Notes: generated by a model not told the origin, from the sequence alone. 64,000 nucleotides of DNA from Nocardioides eburneiflavus (GCF_004785795.1 NZ_SRRO01000001.1:310001-374000); one strand, 5' to 3'; positions 17,329 through 27,001 are shown, counted from the stretch's first letter. Translations and numbers: made by a program.

Positions 17329-18974
17329 TTCGAAGGCCCGCCGGACAGTCCGTCAGCCGTCTCCCGGCCCAGGTCACGGGCGACGAGCGCGACGTGGAGC
17401 GAGACGCGGACGTCCGGGTCGTCGAGGTCGGCACCGAGGACCGTCTCGATCCGGGCCAGCCGGTCGTAGAAGGCGGCGCGCGACAGGTGCAGGCTGGCGG
17501 CCGCCTCGGTCTTGCTGGCGGGGTGCAGCAGCAGGGCGCGCAGCGCGGCGAGGAGCTCGGTGCGCGAGCCGTCGGCGCGGTCGTGGGCCTCCAGCGGGCC
17601 GAGCTCGCGCTCGACGAACAGCCGGACGCGCTCGTCCTCCCCGAGCAGCGCCAGCAGGCCGCGCAGGTGGAGGTCGGCGAGCCGGTGCACGTCGGGGTCC
17701 TGACCGCGCCGGACCTGCGGGGCGGCGTCGGCGACCTGGCCGGCCTCGGTGACCGTACGCGCGATGCCGCCGCGGTCGGTGACGGCACGGCCGGCGGCGA
17801 CCACGACGTCGTGGTGGGGCAGCACGCGGGCGGCGAGCCGGTCGACGAGGTCGTCGGCGTCCGCCGCCGGTCCCGCCGACACCAGCACGCGCAGGTCTCG
17901 GTCCACCTCGCAGACCAGGGCGGGCAACCGCAGGCCGTGGGCGGCACGCACCACGGTGGCGGCGACCTCGTCGAGGTCGGCGGGCGTGCCGGTGCCGACG
18001 CGCGGGCGGACCACGAGGCCGACGAAGGTGCGCCGCCGCACGGGGAAGCCCGCGAGCTCGCAGCGGCGCCCCACCTCGTCGGGGCCGGCGCCGTCGCGGA
18101 CGGGTCCGGCCATGAGCGCGGTCAGCAGCTCGAGGTGCGTGCGCCGCATGAGGGTGCCGCGGTCACGGTCGTGCAGCCGGTGCAGCGCGAGCGCCGCGGC
18201 GGCGCGCTCGGCGACCGCGACGAGCCGCTGCGACGGCGCCTCGGGCGAACCGATCACCAGCCGTCCCCACGCCTGGTCGGCGGTGCCGAGCCGGGTGACG
18301 AGCCAGCCGTTCGTGGCGTCCCAGCCGGTGCGCCCGGCCACCTCCACGCGCCGTGAGCGCGCGGGCCAGCCGTCGAGGAAGCCGCCCGGGTCGTCGGGGC
18401 CGGCGAAGTAGTCGAGGGGCCGGTGCTGGGCGTTCTCGACGACGACGGGGCCGTCGGAGAGCCGCTGCACCGCCCGGAGGATCTCGACGGGGCCGGCCTG
18501 GCCGAAGCTGAGCTCGGTGAAGGTCTCGTGGACCCGCTGCGCCTCGCGGAGCTCGGTGACCTGCTGGTCGACGACCCGCTCGCCGATCTCCTGCGCGAGC
18601 GCGGCGAACCGGGTCTCCCGGCCCAGCACGACCAGCGGGAGGCCGTGGCGCTCGCACGCCGCGACGAGGGCGTCGGGGAGCGCGGACCCCCAGCGCCGGC
18701 CGAGCTCGACGACCATCCCCGCGCTGCCGACGTCGGCGAGCTCGTCGACGAAGGCGGCCAGCCCGGACTCGTCGTCGTCGGGCGGCAGCCCGGTGCCCAT
18801 CGTCAGCAGCAGGTCGCCCTCGCGCAGCAGCTCGCCGACGTCGGGTCGCTCCGTGGCGTGCACCCACCGGATCGGGCGGGCCGCACCGGCGGCACCGGCG
18901 ACGACCTCCGGTGCCGCGCGGCGGAAGGCGGGCAGCGCCAGCGCCTCCCGCAAGGTCACGCCCGTCGTCAGCAC
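17325..18974 (-). CDS. PucR-family transcriptional regulator
   Basis: The 549-residue protein has the PucR N-terminal domain (LREALALPAFRRAAPEVVAG with GDLLLTMG), a middle GAF-like region, and a C-terminal helix-turn-helix (ASLHLSRAAFYDRLARIETVLG). Regulators of this family control purine and amine catabolism in actinobacteria and Bacillus. TAGGCT lies 6 nt before the GTG start, suggesting a leaderless mRNA. It heads an operon with the cupin and ALDH genes and diverges from the mmsA-aminotransferase operon, so it is the obvious regulator of both. Confidence 0.9.
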   Translation of the reverse strand: MLTTGVTLREALALPAFRRAAPEVVAGAAGAARPIRWVHATERPDVGELLREGDLLLTMGTGLPPDDDESGLAAFVDELADVGSAGMVVELGRRWGSALPDALVAACERHGLPLVVLGRETRFAALAQEIGERVVDQQVTELREAQRVHETFTELSFGQAGPVEILRAVQRLSDGPVVVENAQHRPLDYFAGPDDPGGFLDGWPARSRRVEVAGRTGWDATNGWLVTRLGTADQAWGRLVIGSPEAPSQRLVAVAERAAAALALHRLHDRDRGTLMRRTHLELLTALMAGPVRDGAGPDEVGRRCELAGFPVRRRTFVGLVVRPRVGTGTPADLDEVAATVVRAAHGLRLPALVCEVDRDLRVLVSAGPAADADDLVDRLAARVLPHHDVVVAAGRAVTDRGGIARTVTEAGQVADAAPQVRRGQDPDVHRLADLHLRGLLALLGEDERVRLFVERELGPLEAHDRADGSRTELLAALRALLLHPASKTEAAASLHLSRAAFYDRLARIETVLGADLDDPDVRVSLHVALVARDLGRETADGLSGGPSK

Positions 18975-19080
18975 ACCTGCAGCCTACGCGCGTTCGGGGT
19001 GACGAAGTGTCCGGTCGGGGTCGCCGATGCCGACGATCCGACACCCACGCGCGGGCAGTCAGAGCCGCAGGATGGGGCGC

Positions 19081-20610
19081 ATGAGCCACCTCGATCAGCG
19101 CGACATCGTGCACTGGGCCGACGGCGCCCCCCTGACCGGCGAGCCCCACGGCTGGGCCGACGTGACCAACCCCGCCACCGGCGAGGTGACCGGCCGCGTC
19201 GCGCTGGCCAGCGAGGCCGACGCGGCCGCCGTGATCGCGGCCGCCGCCCGCGCCGCCCGCGCGTGGGGCACCACGTCGCTGGCGCGGCGTACGCAGGTGC
19301 TGTTCGCGTTCCGCGAGCTGCTCAACGCCCGCAAGGACGAGCTGGCCGCCATCATCACGAGCGAGCACGGCAAGGTGCACTCCGACGCGATGGGCGAGAT
19401 CGCTCGCGGCCTCGAGGTGGTCGAGTTCGCGTGCGGCATGTCGCACCTGCTCAAGGGCGGGCACAGCGAGGAGGCCTCGACCGGCGTCGACGTGCACTCC
19501 AAGCGGGTGCCGCTGGGCGTGGTCGGCATCATCAGCCCGTTCAACTTCCCGGCGATGGTGCCGATGTGGTTCTTCCCGATCGCGATCGCCGCGGGCAACA
19601 CGGTCGTCCTCAAGCCGAGCGAGAAGGATCCGAGCGCGGCCGGCTGGATCGCCGCGCTGTGGCAGGAGGCCGGACTGCCCGACGGCGTCTTCAACGTGCT
19701 GCACGGCGACAAGACGGCCGTCGACGCACTGCTCACCAGCCCCGACGTGCAGGCGATCAGCTTCGTCGGCTCCACCCCGATCGCGGAGTACGTCTACGAG
19801 ACGGCGAGCCGCCACGGCAAGCGCGTCCAGGCGCTCGGCGGCGCGAAGAACCACATGGTCGTGCTGCCCGACGCCGACCTCGACCTGGCCGCCGACTCGG
19901 CCGTCAACGCCGGGTACGGCAGCGCCGGCGAGCGGTGCATGGCGATCAGCGTCCTCGTCGCGGTCGACCCGATCGGCGACGAGCTGGTCGCCCGGGTCGC
20001 CGACCGCACGCGCACGCTGCTCATCGGCGACGGAGCCAGGGGCAGTGACGAGCGCGAGGCCGATATGGGCCCGCTCGTGACCAGGGCGCACCGCGACCGG
20101 GTCAGCTCCTTCATCGACTCCGGCGAGGCGGCGGGCGCGAAGGTCGTCGTCGACGGCCGCGACGTCGCCGCGCGCGGCGGGGAGGGCGGCTTCTGGCTCG
20201 GCCCGACGCTCTTCGACGACGTCACCCCCGACATGGACATCTACCGCGAGGAGATCTTCGGGCCCGTCCTGTCGGTCGTCCGCGCGGCGTCGTACGAGGA
20301 GGCGGTCGCGCTCGTCAACGCCAACCAGTACGGCAACGGCACCGCGGTCTTCACCAACGACGGCGGCGCCGCCCGCCGCTTCGAGGCTGACGTCGAGGTC
20401 GGGATGATCGGCGTCAACGTCCCCGTCCCGGTGCCGGTCGCCTACTACTCCTTCGGCGGCTGGAAGCGCTCGCTCTTCGGCGACACCCACGCCCACGGCA
20501 CCGAGGGCGTGCACTTCTTCACCCGCGGCAAGGTCGTCACCACCCGGTGGATCGACCCGGCCAACCGCCCCGAGGGCGGCCTCGAGCTGGGGTTCCCGCG
20601 CAATGACTGA
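19081..20610 (+). CDS. mmsA: CoA-acylating methylmalonate/malonate-semialdehyde dehydrogenase
   Basis: The 509-residue protein matches MmsA/IolA: ISPFNFPAMVPMWF, the hallmark LGGAKNH in place of ELGGK, and the nucleophile Cys in AGERCMAISV. These enzymes convert malonate semialdehyde to acetyl-CoA (or methylmalonate semialdehyde to propionyl-CoA) with NAD+ and CoA. I chose ATG 19081 because the conserved sequence begins there and CAGGAT lies 7 nt upstream; ATGs at 19027 and 19072 are possible. The aminotransferase start lies 8 bp inside its end, so the genes are coupled. Confidence 0.92.
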   Translation: MSHLDQRDIVHWADGAPLTGEPHGWADVTNPATGEVTGRVALASEADAAAVIAAAARAARAWGTTSLARRTQVLFAFRELLNARKDELAAIITSEHGKVHSDAMGEIARGLEVVEFACGMSHLLKGGHSEEASTGVDVHSKRVPLGVVGIISPFNFPAMVPMWFFPIAIAAGNTVVLKPSEKDPSAAGWIAALWQEAGLPDGVFNVLHGDKTAVDALLTSPDVQAISFVGSTPIAEYVYETASRHGKRVQALGGAKNHMVVLPDADLDLAADSAVNAGYGSAGERCMAISVLVAVDPIGDELVARVADRTRTLLIGDGARGSDEREADMGPLVTRAHRDRVSSFIDSGEAAGAKVVVDGRDVAARGGEGGFWLGPTLFDDVTPDMDIYREEIFGPVLSVVRAASYEEAVALVNANQYGNGTAVFTNDGGAARRFEADVEVGMIGVNVPVPVPVAYYSFGGWKRSLFGDTHAHGTEGVHFFTRGKVVTTRWIDPANRPEGGLELGFPRND

Positions 20611-21973
20611 CCTCCTCTCCACCACCAGCGACCTGGGCAGCGACCTCTCGGGGACCCACGACGCCGAGCGGGCGTACGAGCTCGACCGCGCGCACGTCTT
20701 CCACTCCTGGTCGGCGCAGGCCGAGATCAGCCCGATGGTGATCACCCGGGCCGAGGGCAGCCACGTGTGGGACGGCGACGGGAAGCGCTACCTCGACTTC
20801 ACCTCCCAGCTGGTCTTCACCAACCTCGGCCACCAGCACCCGCGCATCGTCGCCGCGATCCGGGAGCAGGCCGCGACGCTGTGCACGGTCGCGCCGGCCT
20901 TCGCCAACGGCACCCGCTCGGAGGCCGCCCGGCTGATCGCGAGCCACACCCCCGGCGACCTCGACCACGTGTTCTTCACCAACGGCGGCGCCGACGCCAA
21001 CGAGCACGCCGTACGGATGGCGCGGCTGCACACCGGCCGGCACAAGGTGCTGACGACCTACCGCAGCTATCACGGCGGCACCCACCTCGCGGTCAACATG
21101 ACCGGCGACCCGCGCCGCTGGGCCAGCGACCACGGCTCGGCGGGGACGGTCCACTTCTTCGGCCCGTTCCTCTACCGCAGCGCGTTCCACGCCACCACCG
21201 AGGCCGAGGAGTGCCAGCGCGCGCTCGAGCACCTCGAGCAGGTCGTCGCCCTGGAGGGACCGGCGACGATCGCCGCGATCGTGCTCGAGGCGATCCCCGG
21301 CACCGCCGGGATCATGGTCCCGCCGCCGGGCTACCTCGCCGGCGTCCGCGAGATCTGCGACCGGCACGGGATCGTGCTGGTCGCCGACGAGGTGATGTCC
21401 GGCTTCGGGCGGTCGGGCCGGTGGTTCGCGGTCGAGCACGGCGGCGTCACCCCCGACCTCCTGACCTTCGCCAAGGGCGTCAACAGCGGCTACGTCCCGC
21501 TCGGCGGCGTCGCGATCAGCGACGAGATCCACGCGACCTTCGCCCACCGCGCCTACCCCGGCGGGCTGACCTACTCCGGTCATCCGCTCGCCTGCGCCGC
21601 GGCCGTCGCGACCATCCGCGCGATGGAGGACGACGACCTCGTCGGCCGTGCCCACCGCCTCGGCGCCGAGGTCATCGGTCCGGGCCTGCGGGCGCTCGCC
21701 GAGAAGCACCAGTGGATCGGCGAGGTGCGCGGCACCGGCGCCTTCTGGGCGCTCGAGCTGGTCAGCGACCGGGAGACCAGGGAGCCGCTGACGCCGTACG
21801 GCGGGTCGAGCCCGGCGATGAGCGCCGTCGTGAAGGGCTGCCAGGAGCGGGGCATGCTGCCGTTCAGCAACTTCAACCGCATCCACGTCGTGCCGCCGCT
21901 GACGACCACCGACGACGAGGCGCGCGAGGGCCTGGCGATCCTCGACGCGGCGCTGGCGGCCGCGGCGGGGTGA
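20603..21973 (+). CDS. Class III (omega-amino acid) aminotransferase
   Basis: The 456-residue PLP enzyme has VFFTNGGADANEHAVRMAR (phosphate-binding region), VLVADEVMSGFGRSG (the Asp that binds the PLP nitrogen), and TFAKGVNSGYVPLGG with the Schiff-base Lys. The family moves amino groups from omega-amino acids or diamines to pyruvate or 2-oxoglutarate. Next to mmsA, beta-alanine:pyruvate transamination giving malonate semialdehyde is the most economical reading, but a GABA or putrescine substrate is also possible. Confidence 0.9.
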   Translation: MTDLLSTTSDLGSDLSGTHDAERAYELDRAHVFHSWSAQAEISPMVITRAEGSHVWDGDGKRYLDFTSQLVFTNLGHQHPRIVAAIREQAATLCTVAPAFANGTRSEAARLIASHTPGDLDHVFFTNGGADANEHAVRMARLHTGRHKVLTTYRSYHGGTHLAVNMTGDPRRWASDHGSAGTVHFFGPFLYRSAFHATTEAEECQRALEHLEQVVALEGPATIAAIVLEAIPGTAGIMVPPPGYLAGVREICDRHGIVLVADEVMSGFGRSGRWFAVEHGGVTPDLLTFAKGVNSGYVPLGGVAISDEIHATFAHRAYPGGLTYSGHPLACAAAVATIRAMEDDDLVGRAHRLGAEVIGPGLRALAEKHQWIGEVRGTGAFWALELVSDRETREPLTPYGGSSPAMSAVVKGCQERGMLPFSNFNRIHVVPPLTTTDDEAREGLAILDAALAAAAG

Positions 21974-23385
21974 GCGGCCACCTCACCGCCTACGAGCGGC
22001 ACGCGCCCGACCCGCGGCTGGTCGCCGAGTCCCTGGCCGGGAGCGAGCTGGGCGTCTTCTGGCTCGACGACGCCGGCGCGGGATCCATGCCGGCGTGCGC
22101 GCCCCTCACCGCGTCGACGCGTGCCGACCTGACCGTGGTGGGCGGCGGCTACCTCGGGCTGTGGACCGCGGTGCACGCCAGGCGTCGCGACCCCGGTCGA
22201 CGGGTGGTGCTGCTCGAGGCGCAGACCGTCGGCTGGGCGGCGTCGGGCCGCAACGGCGGGTTCTGCGACGCCTCGATCACCCACGGCGAGGAGAACGGCC
22301 GCTCGCGCTGGCCGGAGGAGCACGACACCTTGGCGCGGCTGGGCAGGGAGAACCTAGACGCCTTCGAGGCCGACGTGCGCGACCTCGGCCTGGCCTGCGA
22401 GTGGGAGCGCACGGGCGCGCTGTCGGTGGCGGTCGAGGAGCACCAGGTCGACTGGCTGCAGGGCTCGTCGCACGTCCTCGACGCGGCTGCCGTACGGGCC
22501 GAGATCGACAGCCCGCTGTTCCTCGGCGGCGCGCTGGAGCCGGACACGTCCGCGCTGGTGCACCCCGCGCGGCTCGCCCTCGACCTGGCCCGGGTCGCCG
22601 CCGACCTCGGCGTCGAGGTGCACGAGCACTCCGCCGTCACCGGGCTGCGGCGCGAGGGTCGTGTCGTCGAGGTGTCGACCGACCGCGCGACGGTCACCTC
22701 GGACCACGTGGTGCTCGCCACCGGGGTCGCCCCGTCGCTCGTCCGTCGCAACCGGCTGATGACGGTGCCTGTCTACGACTACGTGCTGATGACCGAGCCA
22801 CTGTCGGCCGGGCAGCTCGCCTCGATCGGCTGGGCAGGACGGCAGGGGCTCGGCGACCTGGCCAACCAGTTCCACTACTCGCGGCTGACCCGCGAGGACC
22901 GGATCCTGTGGGGCGGCTACGACGCGATCTACCCCGCCGGCGGGCAGGTCCACGTCCGCCACGAGGACCGACCGGAGAGCCACGCCCGCCTCGCCTCGCA
23001 CTTCCTCGCGACCTTCCCCCAGCTCGAGGGCATCCGGTTCACGCACCGCTGGGCGGGCGCGATCGACACCTCGACGCAGTTCGCGGCGTTCTACGGCACC
23101 ACCCACGGCGGACGGGTGGCCCACGCCGCGGGCTTCACCGGGCTCGGGGTGGGCGCGACCCGCTTCGCCGCCGAGGTGGTCCTCGACCTGCTCGCCGGGC
23201 GGCCGACGGAGCGTACGGAGCTGCGGATGGTGCGCGAGCGCCCGCTCCCGTTCCCGCCCGAGCCGCTCGCGTCGGTCGGGATCAACCTCACCCGCTGGTC
23301 CCTCGACCGCGCCGACCACCGCGAGGGCCGGCGCAACGGCTTCCTGCGGGCGCTCGACCGGGCCGGGCTGGGGTTCGACTCCTGA
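21970..23385 (+). CDS. FAD-dependent amine oxidoreductase (gamma-glutamylputrescine oxidase-like)
   Basis: The 471-residue protein has a DAO-type FAD fold: LTVVGGGYLGLWTAVHA, a VGWAASGRNGGFCDA segment where FAD attaches in relatives, and a C-terminal GLGVGATRFAAEVV flavin-contact motif. Related enzymes (PuuB, DadA, GlpD groups) oxidise a C-N bond to an aldehyde or keto product. It starts at GTG overlapping the aminotransferase stop. In context it would feed an amino-aldehyde to the aminoaldehyde dehydrogenase encoded on the divergent arm. Confidence 0.87.
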   Translation: MSGHLTAYERHAPDPRLVAESLAGSELGVFWLDDAGAGSMPACAPLTASTRADLTVVGGGYLGLWTAVHARRRDPGRRVVLLEAQTVGWAASGRNGGFCDASITHGEENGRSRWPEEHDTLARLGRENLDAFEADVRDLGLACEWERTGALSVAVEEHQVDWLQGSSHVLDAAAVRAEIDSPLFLGGALEPDTSALVHPARLALDLARVAADLGVEVHEHSAVTGLRREGRVVEVSTDRATVTSDHVVLATGVAPSLVRRNRLMTVPVYDYVLMTEPLSAGQLASIGWAGRQGLGDLANQFHYSRLTREDRILWGGYDAIYPAGGQVHVRHEDRPESHARLASHFLATFPQLEGIRFTHRWAGAIDTSTQFAAFYGTTHGGRVAHAAGFTGLGVGATRFAAEVVLDLLAGRPTERTELRMVRERPLPFPPEPLASVGINLTRWSLDRADHREGRRNGFLRALDRAGLGFDS

Positions 23386-23402
23386 GCCGTAGGCTGCGGG
23401 CC

Positions 23403-24605
23403 GTGAGCGAGCGGGGGCCGATCTGGCGACAGCCGGGCATGGGCCCGCTGATGGTGATGACGTGCGCGGGGTTCTCCGGGTACGCGGTGCTGCTCACGGT
23501 GGCTCCGCTGTGGGCGGTCGAGGGCGGCGCGACCACTGCCGGCTCCGGGCTCGTGAACGGCATGCTCCTCCTCTTCACGGTGCTGACGCAGCTGCTCGTC
23601 CCGCGGGCGTTGCGGACCTTCGGATGGGGGTCGGTGCTCGCCGTCGGGCTCGCCCTGCTGGGCGTCCCCGGGGTCCTGATGTCGCTGGACGACGGGCTCG
23701 GCGTGGTCCTCGCGCTCTCGGCGGTCCGGGGAGTCGGGTTCGGCGTCCTCACCGTCACCGGGAGCGCGGCCGTCGCCGCGCTCGTGGGCGCGAGGCGGCG
23801 CGGGGAGGCGATCGGGGCGTACGGCCTTGCCGTCGCGGCGCCGAACCTCGTCCTCCTGCCCGCCGGGCCGTGGCTCGCCGAGAGCGTCGGCTACTGGGTG
23901 GCGTTCACCGTGAGCGCCCTGCCCCTGGTCGGCATCCCGGCGGCGCTCCGCCTCGCGTCAGCACTCCGCTTCAGTGCACCGGACCTGCACCCCGGCGCCA
24001 CGGCGGGGGCCGACCCGCGCGACCCGCAGTCGGCTGCCTACCGACACCTGCTCCCGCCGATGCTCCTGTTGCTGGCGGTCACGCTCGCAGGCGGCGCGCT
24101 CATCACGTTCACCCCCCAGATGGTCGAGAGCACGCCGGTCGCAGTCATCGGCCTGCTCCTGATGGGGCTGTCCGCTGCGCTGAGTCGTTGGCGGATCGGC
24201 GCGCTCGCGGACCGTCACGGCGCGCACCGCTTCCTCGTGCCCCTCGTCGTCCTCACGGGAGCGGGCATGGCACTGGTGGCATGGTCAGTCGCGAGCTCCG
24301 ACGACGTCCGCGTGGTGTCGTTCCTCCTCGCCATGCTCCTGGTCGGCCTGTGCTACGGAGGGCTGCAGAACCTCACGCTGGTGATCTCCTTCGCCGCCGT
24401 CTCGCGTCGGCACCACAACCTCGCGAGCGCGGTGTGGAACGTCGGGTTCGACGCGGGCACGGCGCTGGGCTCGGTGGCCGTCGGGGTGATCGCCGGGCTC
24501 ACGTCCTTCTCCACCGCGCTCCTGGCGGCGGGCGCGGTCGCCGTGGCGACGCTCCCGCTAGCGGTGCGGCGGTCGGGCGTGCGTGAGGCTTCGAGCAGCC
24601 GTTGA
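23403..24605 (+). CDS. MFS transporter
   Basis: The 400-residue protein has 12 predicted membrane helices in two halves with a central loop near residues 185-215 (ADPRDPQSAAYRH). It belongs to the major facilitator superfamily; the substrate cannot be read. TAGGCT (23390-23395) lies exactly 7 nt before the GTG, so it may have its own leaderless promoter in addition to read-through from the catabolic operon 17 bp upstream. Uptake of the amine substrate of this locus would fit. Confidence 0.86.
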   Translation: MSERGPIWRQPGMGPLMVMTCAGFSGYAVLLTVAPLWAVEGGATTAGSGLVNGMLLLFTVLTQLLVPRALRTFGWGSVLAVGLALLGVPGVLMSLDDGLGVVLALSAVRGVGFGVLTVTGSAAVAALVGARRRGEAIGAYGLAVAAPNLVLLPAGPWLAESVGYWVAFTVSALPLVGIPAALRLASALRFSAPDLHPGATAGADPRDPQSAAYRHLLPPMLLLLAVTLAGGALITFTPQMVESTPVAVIGLLLMGLSAALSRWRIGALADRHGAHRFLVPLVVLTGAGMALVAWSVASSDDVRVVSFLLAMLLVGLCYGGLQNLTLVISFAAVSRRHHNLASAVWNVGFDAGTALGSVAVGVIAGLTSFSTALLAAGAVAVATLPLAVRRSGVREASSSR

Positions 24606-25297
24606 CACGGCTACCCTCCCGGGCATGAGTCGCTCGGGACGGCGAGCCCGTCCGCGACGAGCCCGTCCGACGACGTCACGGACGACGGCACACCGACCGG
24701 CCAGTCGTCACGCTCGCTCGCGCTGACGAACGCGCCCGCTGGGGTGAACTACATCCCGCGCGGTGAGGGCGAGACTGGCAGGCCCTCGCTGCGTCGTGGG
24801 ACCGAGTCTTGTGGACCGGCAGCAGGCTCGCTGCCGGCCGGCGAGCACTCCGCACAGCGGTCGGATGCCTGCACGCGGCGGCCGACAAGTCCTAGCCCGG
24901 CGTCCCTGGATGAGAGCCCTGTGAAGGCGTACGGCGCGCACCTGGTGCTGGCACAGACGCTCGCTGGCGGCGAGCACACGGTCTCGTACGTCCAGTTCGA
25001 CGAGTGCGAGCCCGGAGACGAGGCACGGCAGGCGGAGGTGCGGGTCCGAGGCGACGTGTCGACAGCGTGGTCGTGAAGTCCGACTGGTGTGGTGCCCGGT
25101 CGTTCCTGGTCGACGACCTCGACGCCATCTGCGCAGGACTCGACTCGGAGGTGGGGACGCGGATCAGGGAGTTGGCAGCGCAATGGATCGGGGAAGCGAT
25201 CGCCCAACCGAGCGAGGCCTCACCACGAGGCTCGCCGCAGCAACCGTGTGAACTCGCGGACCGACCACTGTCGGACCCGACGACTACAATCGAGCGC
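24606..25297. other. Gene-poor 0.7-kb stretch with short coding-like fragments
   Basis: No full gene is seen. Codon bias is coding-like in 24921-25076 on the plus strand (GTG start, 51 residues, beginning VKAYGAHLVLAQTLAGGEH). Its TGA overlaps a GTG at 25073 as GTGA, and that second frame stays open (FLVDDLDAICAGLDSEVG and on) straight into the DUF222 gene. This may be a small coupled gene pair or a frameshifted remnant. The left part (24606-24920) has lower codon bias, a duplicated GACGAGCCCGTCCG-like segment near 24640-24675, and nothing else I can name. Confidence 0.4.
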
Positions 25298-25298
25298 A
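25285..25298 (+). promoter_or_regulatory. -10 element of the DUF222/HNH gene
   Basis: TACAAT (25285-25290) lies 7 nt before ATG 25298, where there is no ribosome-binding site. This supports both the start choice and a leaderless transcript. Confidence 0.55.
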
Positions 25299-26749
25299 TG
25301 ATCGAGACGCTGGCAGCCGGGGCACGAGGGGTCGCAGACGACCTCTCACCCGCCGACCTGCTCGCCACGATCAAGGCCTCCCGTGACGTCGAGAACTCCG
25401 AGGCTGCCCGCCAGCTCGCTCTCGCCGCCCGGTGGGCGGACCTGCACCCGCCGGAGTCGATCCACACAGCAGCGTCGTTCACGGTGTCGGGGTCGCAGCA
25501 CGAGGAGCCCATCGCCGGGGAGGGTGCTCCGCTGGTGGCGGAGTTCTGTTGCGCCGAGCTCGGCACCGTCCTCGGGATCACGTCGACGGCGGCGAAGAAG
25601 CTCGTCGGTCACGCCCTCGAGCTGCGCCACCGCCTGCCGCGGTTGTGGGCGCAGGTCCACGCCGGGCAGGTGCCGGCGTGGCGGGCGAGGCTCGTCGCGG
25701 ACACCACGATCCACTCCTCGCCCGCGTTGACTCGTGAGGCGGCGGGGTTCGTCGACGCGCAGGTCGCGGCCGTCGCCGGACGGGTCGGGTCCGCGCAGCT
25801 GGACCGGCTCGTCGCGGAGACGATCAGGCGCTACGACCTCGCGACCGCCGACCCCACGCAGGATCCGGAGGACGGCTACCTGCACGTCGACCCGCGTCAC
25901 GTCACCGTGGACACCGAGGACGTGCACTACGCCGGCACCCTGCGGATCGAGGCCGAGGTCGACATCGCCGACGCCCTCGACCTCGACCGCGCCCTCGCCC
26001 ACCACGCCGCCACCCAGCAGGCCCTCGGATCCCTGCTGCCACTCGACGCCCGACGAGCCAAGGCCCTCGGGGACCTCGCCAGGACCCAGACTGCTCTGGA
26101 TCTCGCCGGCGGCGGCGCCGACCTGGAGGACACCGGCGCTGGCGGCGACGACGCCGACGAGACGCACCTGCCCGCCGCCCGCGCGGTCGTGATCCACGCC
26201 CACGTCGACGCCTCCTTCTCCGGCGACACCACCGTGTTCGGGCCCACCGGCCGCATGGAGAACGGCCAGCGCCTGGTCCTGCTCGAGCAGGTCCAGTCCT
26301 GGTGCGCCGACACCCGCACCGAGGTCACCATCAAGCCCGTCATCGACCTCAACACCACGCTCACCGCGCAGACGCGGAAGGTCCCGGCAACGATCCGCGA
26401 ACACGTGATCCTGAGAGATCGCACCTGCGTGTTCCCGTTCTGCACCCGCCCGGCACGGCGCTGCGACGTCGACCACATCATCCCGTGGGACAACGACGCC
26501 CACGCCGAGGGCCGACCCCAACCGGGTCCGACGACCACGAGCAACCTCGCGTGCCTGTGCCGGTTCCACCACCGCCTCAAGACCCACTCGCCCTGGCGCT
26601 ACGCCATGGTCGCGCCCGGGGTGTTCGCGTGGACCTCGCCCCACGGGCACCGCTACCGCCGCGACCGCACCGGCACCACCGACCTCGACCCACCGGATCC
26701 GCCGGACCTGGCAATCCCACCCGGCCTCCCGCGACCACGCCGACGATGA
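25298..26749 (+). CDS. DUF222 / HNH endonuclease-family protein
   Basis: The 483-residue protein has an N-terminal DUF222 helical domain (residues about 1-330) and a C-terminal HNH nuclease. The nuclease has CVFPFCTRPARRCDVDHI (Cys pair and first His), a central Asn in TTTSNLACLCRFHH, and the closing HH of the beta-beta-alpha-metal fold. Such genes are present in many copies in Nocardioides-type genomes and are thought to be selfish or mobile-associated; their biological role is unsettled. The start follows a TACAAT -10 hexamer by 7 nt. It lies at the left border of the insertion-sequence island. Confidence 0.88.
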   Translation: MIETLAAGARGVADDLSPADLLATIKASRDVENSEAARQLALAARWADLHPPESIHTAASFTVSGSQHEEPIAGEGAPLVAEFCCAELGTVLGITSTAAKKLVGHALELRHRLPRLWAQVHAGQVPAWRARLVADTTIHSSPALTREAAGFVDAQVAAVAGRVGSAQLDRLVAETIRRYDLATADPTQDPEDGYLHVDPRHVTVDTEDVHYAGTLRIEAEVDIADALDLDRALAHHAATQQALGSLLPLDARRAKALGDLARTQTALDLAGGGADLEDTGAGGDDADETHLPAARAVVIHAHVDASFSGDTTVFGPTGRMENGQRLVLLEQVQSWCADTRTEVTIKPVIDLNTTLTAQTRKVPATIREHVILRDRTCVFPFCTRPARRCDVDHIIPWDNDAHAEGRPQPGPTTTSNLACLCRFHHRLKTHSPWRYAMVAPGVFAWTSPHGHRYRRDRTGTTDLDPPDPPDLAIPPGLPRPRRR

Positions 26750-26761
26750 CCCCGCCTCGAA

Positions 26762-26786
26762 CCCCGCCGAGACACGTCCGGCGGGG
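26762..26786. terminator. Possible hairpin terminator after the DUF222 gene
   Basis: CCCCGCCG (26762-26769) pairs with CGGCGGGG (26779-26786) around a 9-nt loop, 12 bp after the DUF222 stop. There is no U-tract. Confidence 0.45.
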
Positions 26787-26808
26787 GCCAGTGGCACGCC
26801 CAGCCCGA

Positions 26809-27001
26809 TCACCGCTCTGCGTTGTCGCGTCCTTTCTGGTCCCCGTCGACCGCGAGGCCCTCATGCCGCTTCAACGCGAGCAGGGTCTGCTTCCACCCTG
26901 CCGAGTGCCACCGATTGCGGAAGAGCCGCGCTTGGTGAGTTGAGTCCATGGGCGTGGTGTACGACGGGCCCGACGTGAGCGTGGCGTCCTGACATAGCGA
27001 C
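26809..27001 (-). pseudogene. 3' remnant of an unidentified gene cut at the IS256 boundary
   Basis: A minus-strand frame is open from the left IS border to a TGA at 26809-26811. It reads like real protein, with stretches TTPMDSTHQARLFRNRWHSAG and GWKQTLLALKRHEG, although an ATG-initiated piece is only 46 residues (from 26949). Its GC content is lower than its surroundings. The most likely reading is the tail of a gene whose upstream part was lost when the insertion sequence arrived or later recombined. No family is recognised. Confidence 0.4.

Noticed and set aside
18163..20745. An 860-codon minus-strand frame across the pucR-mmsA divergent region
   Set aside because: It runs antisense through mmsA and out of frame through pucR; no recognisable domain.
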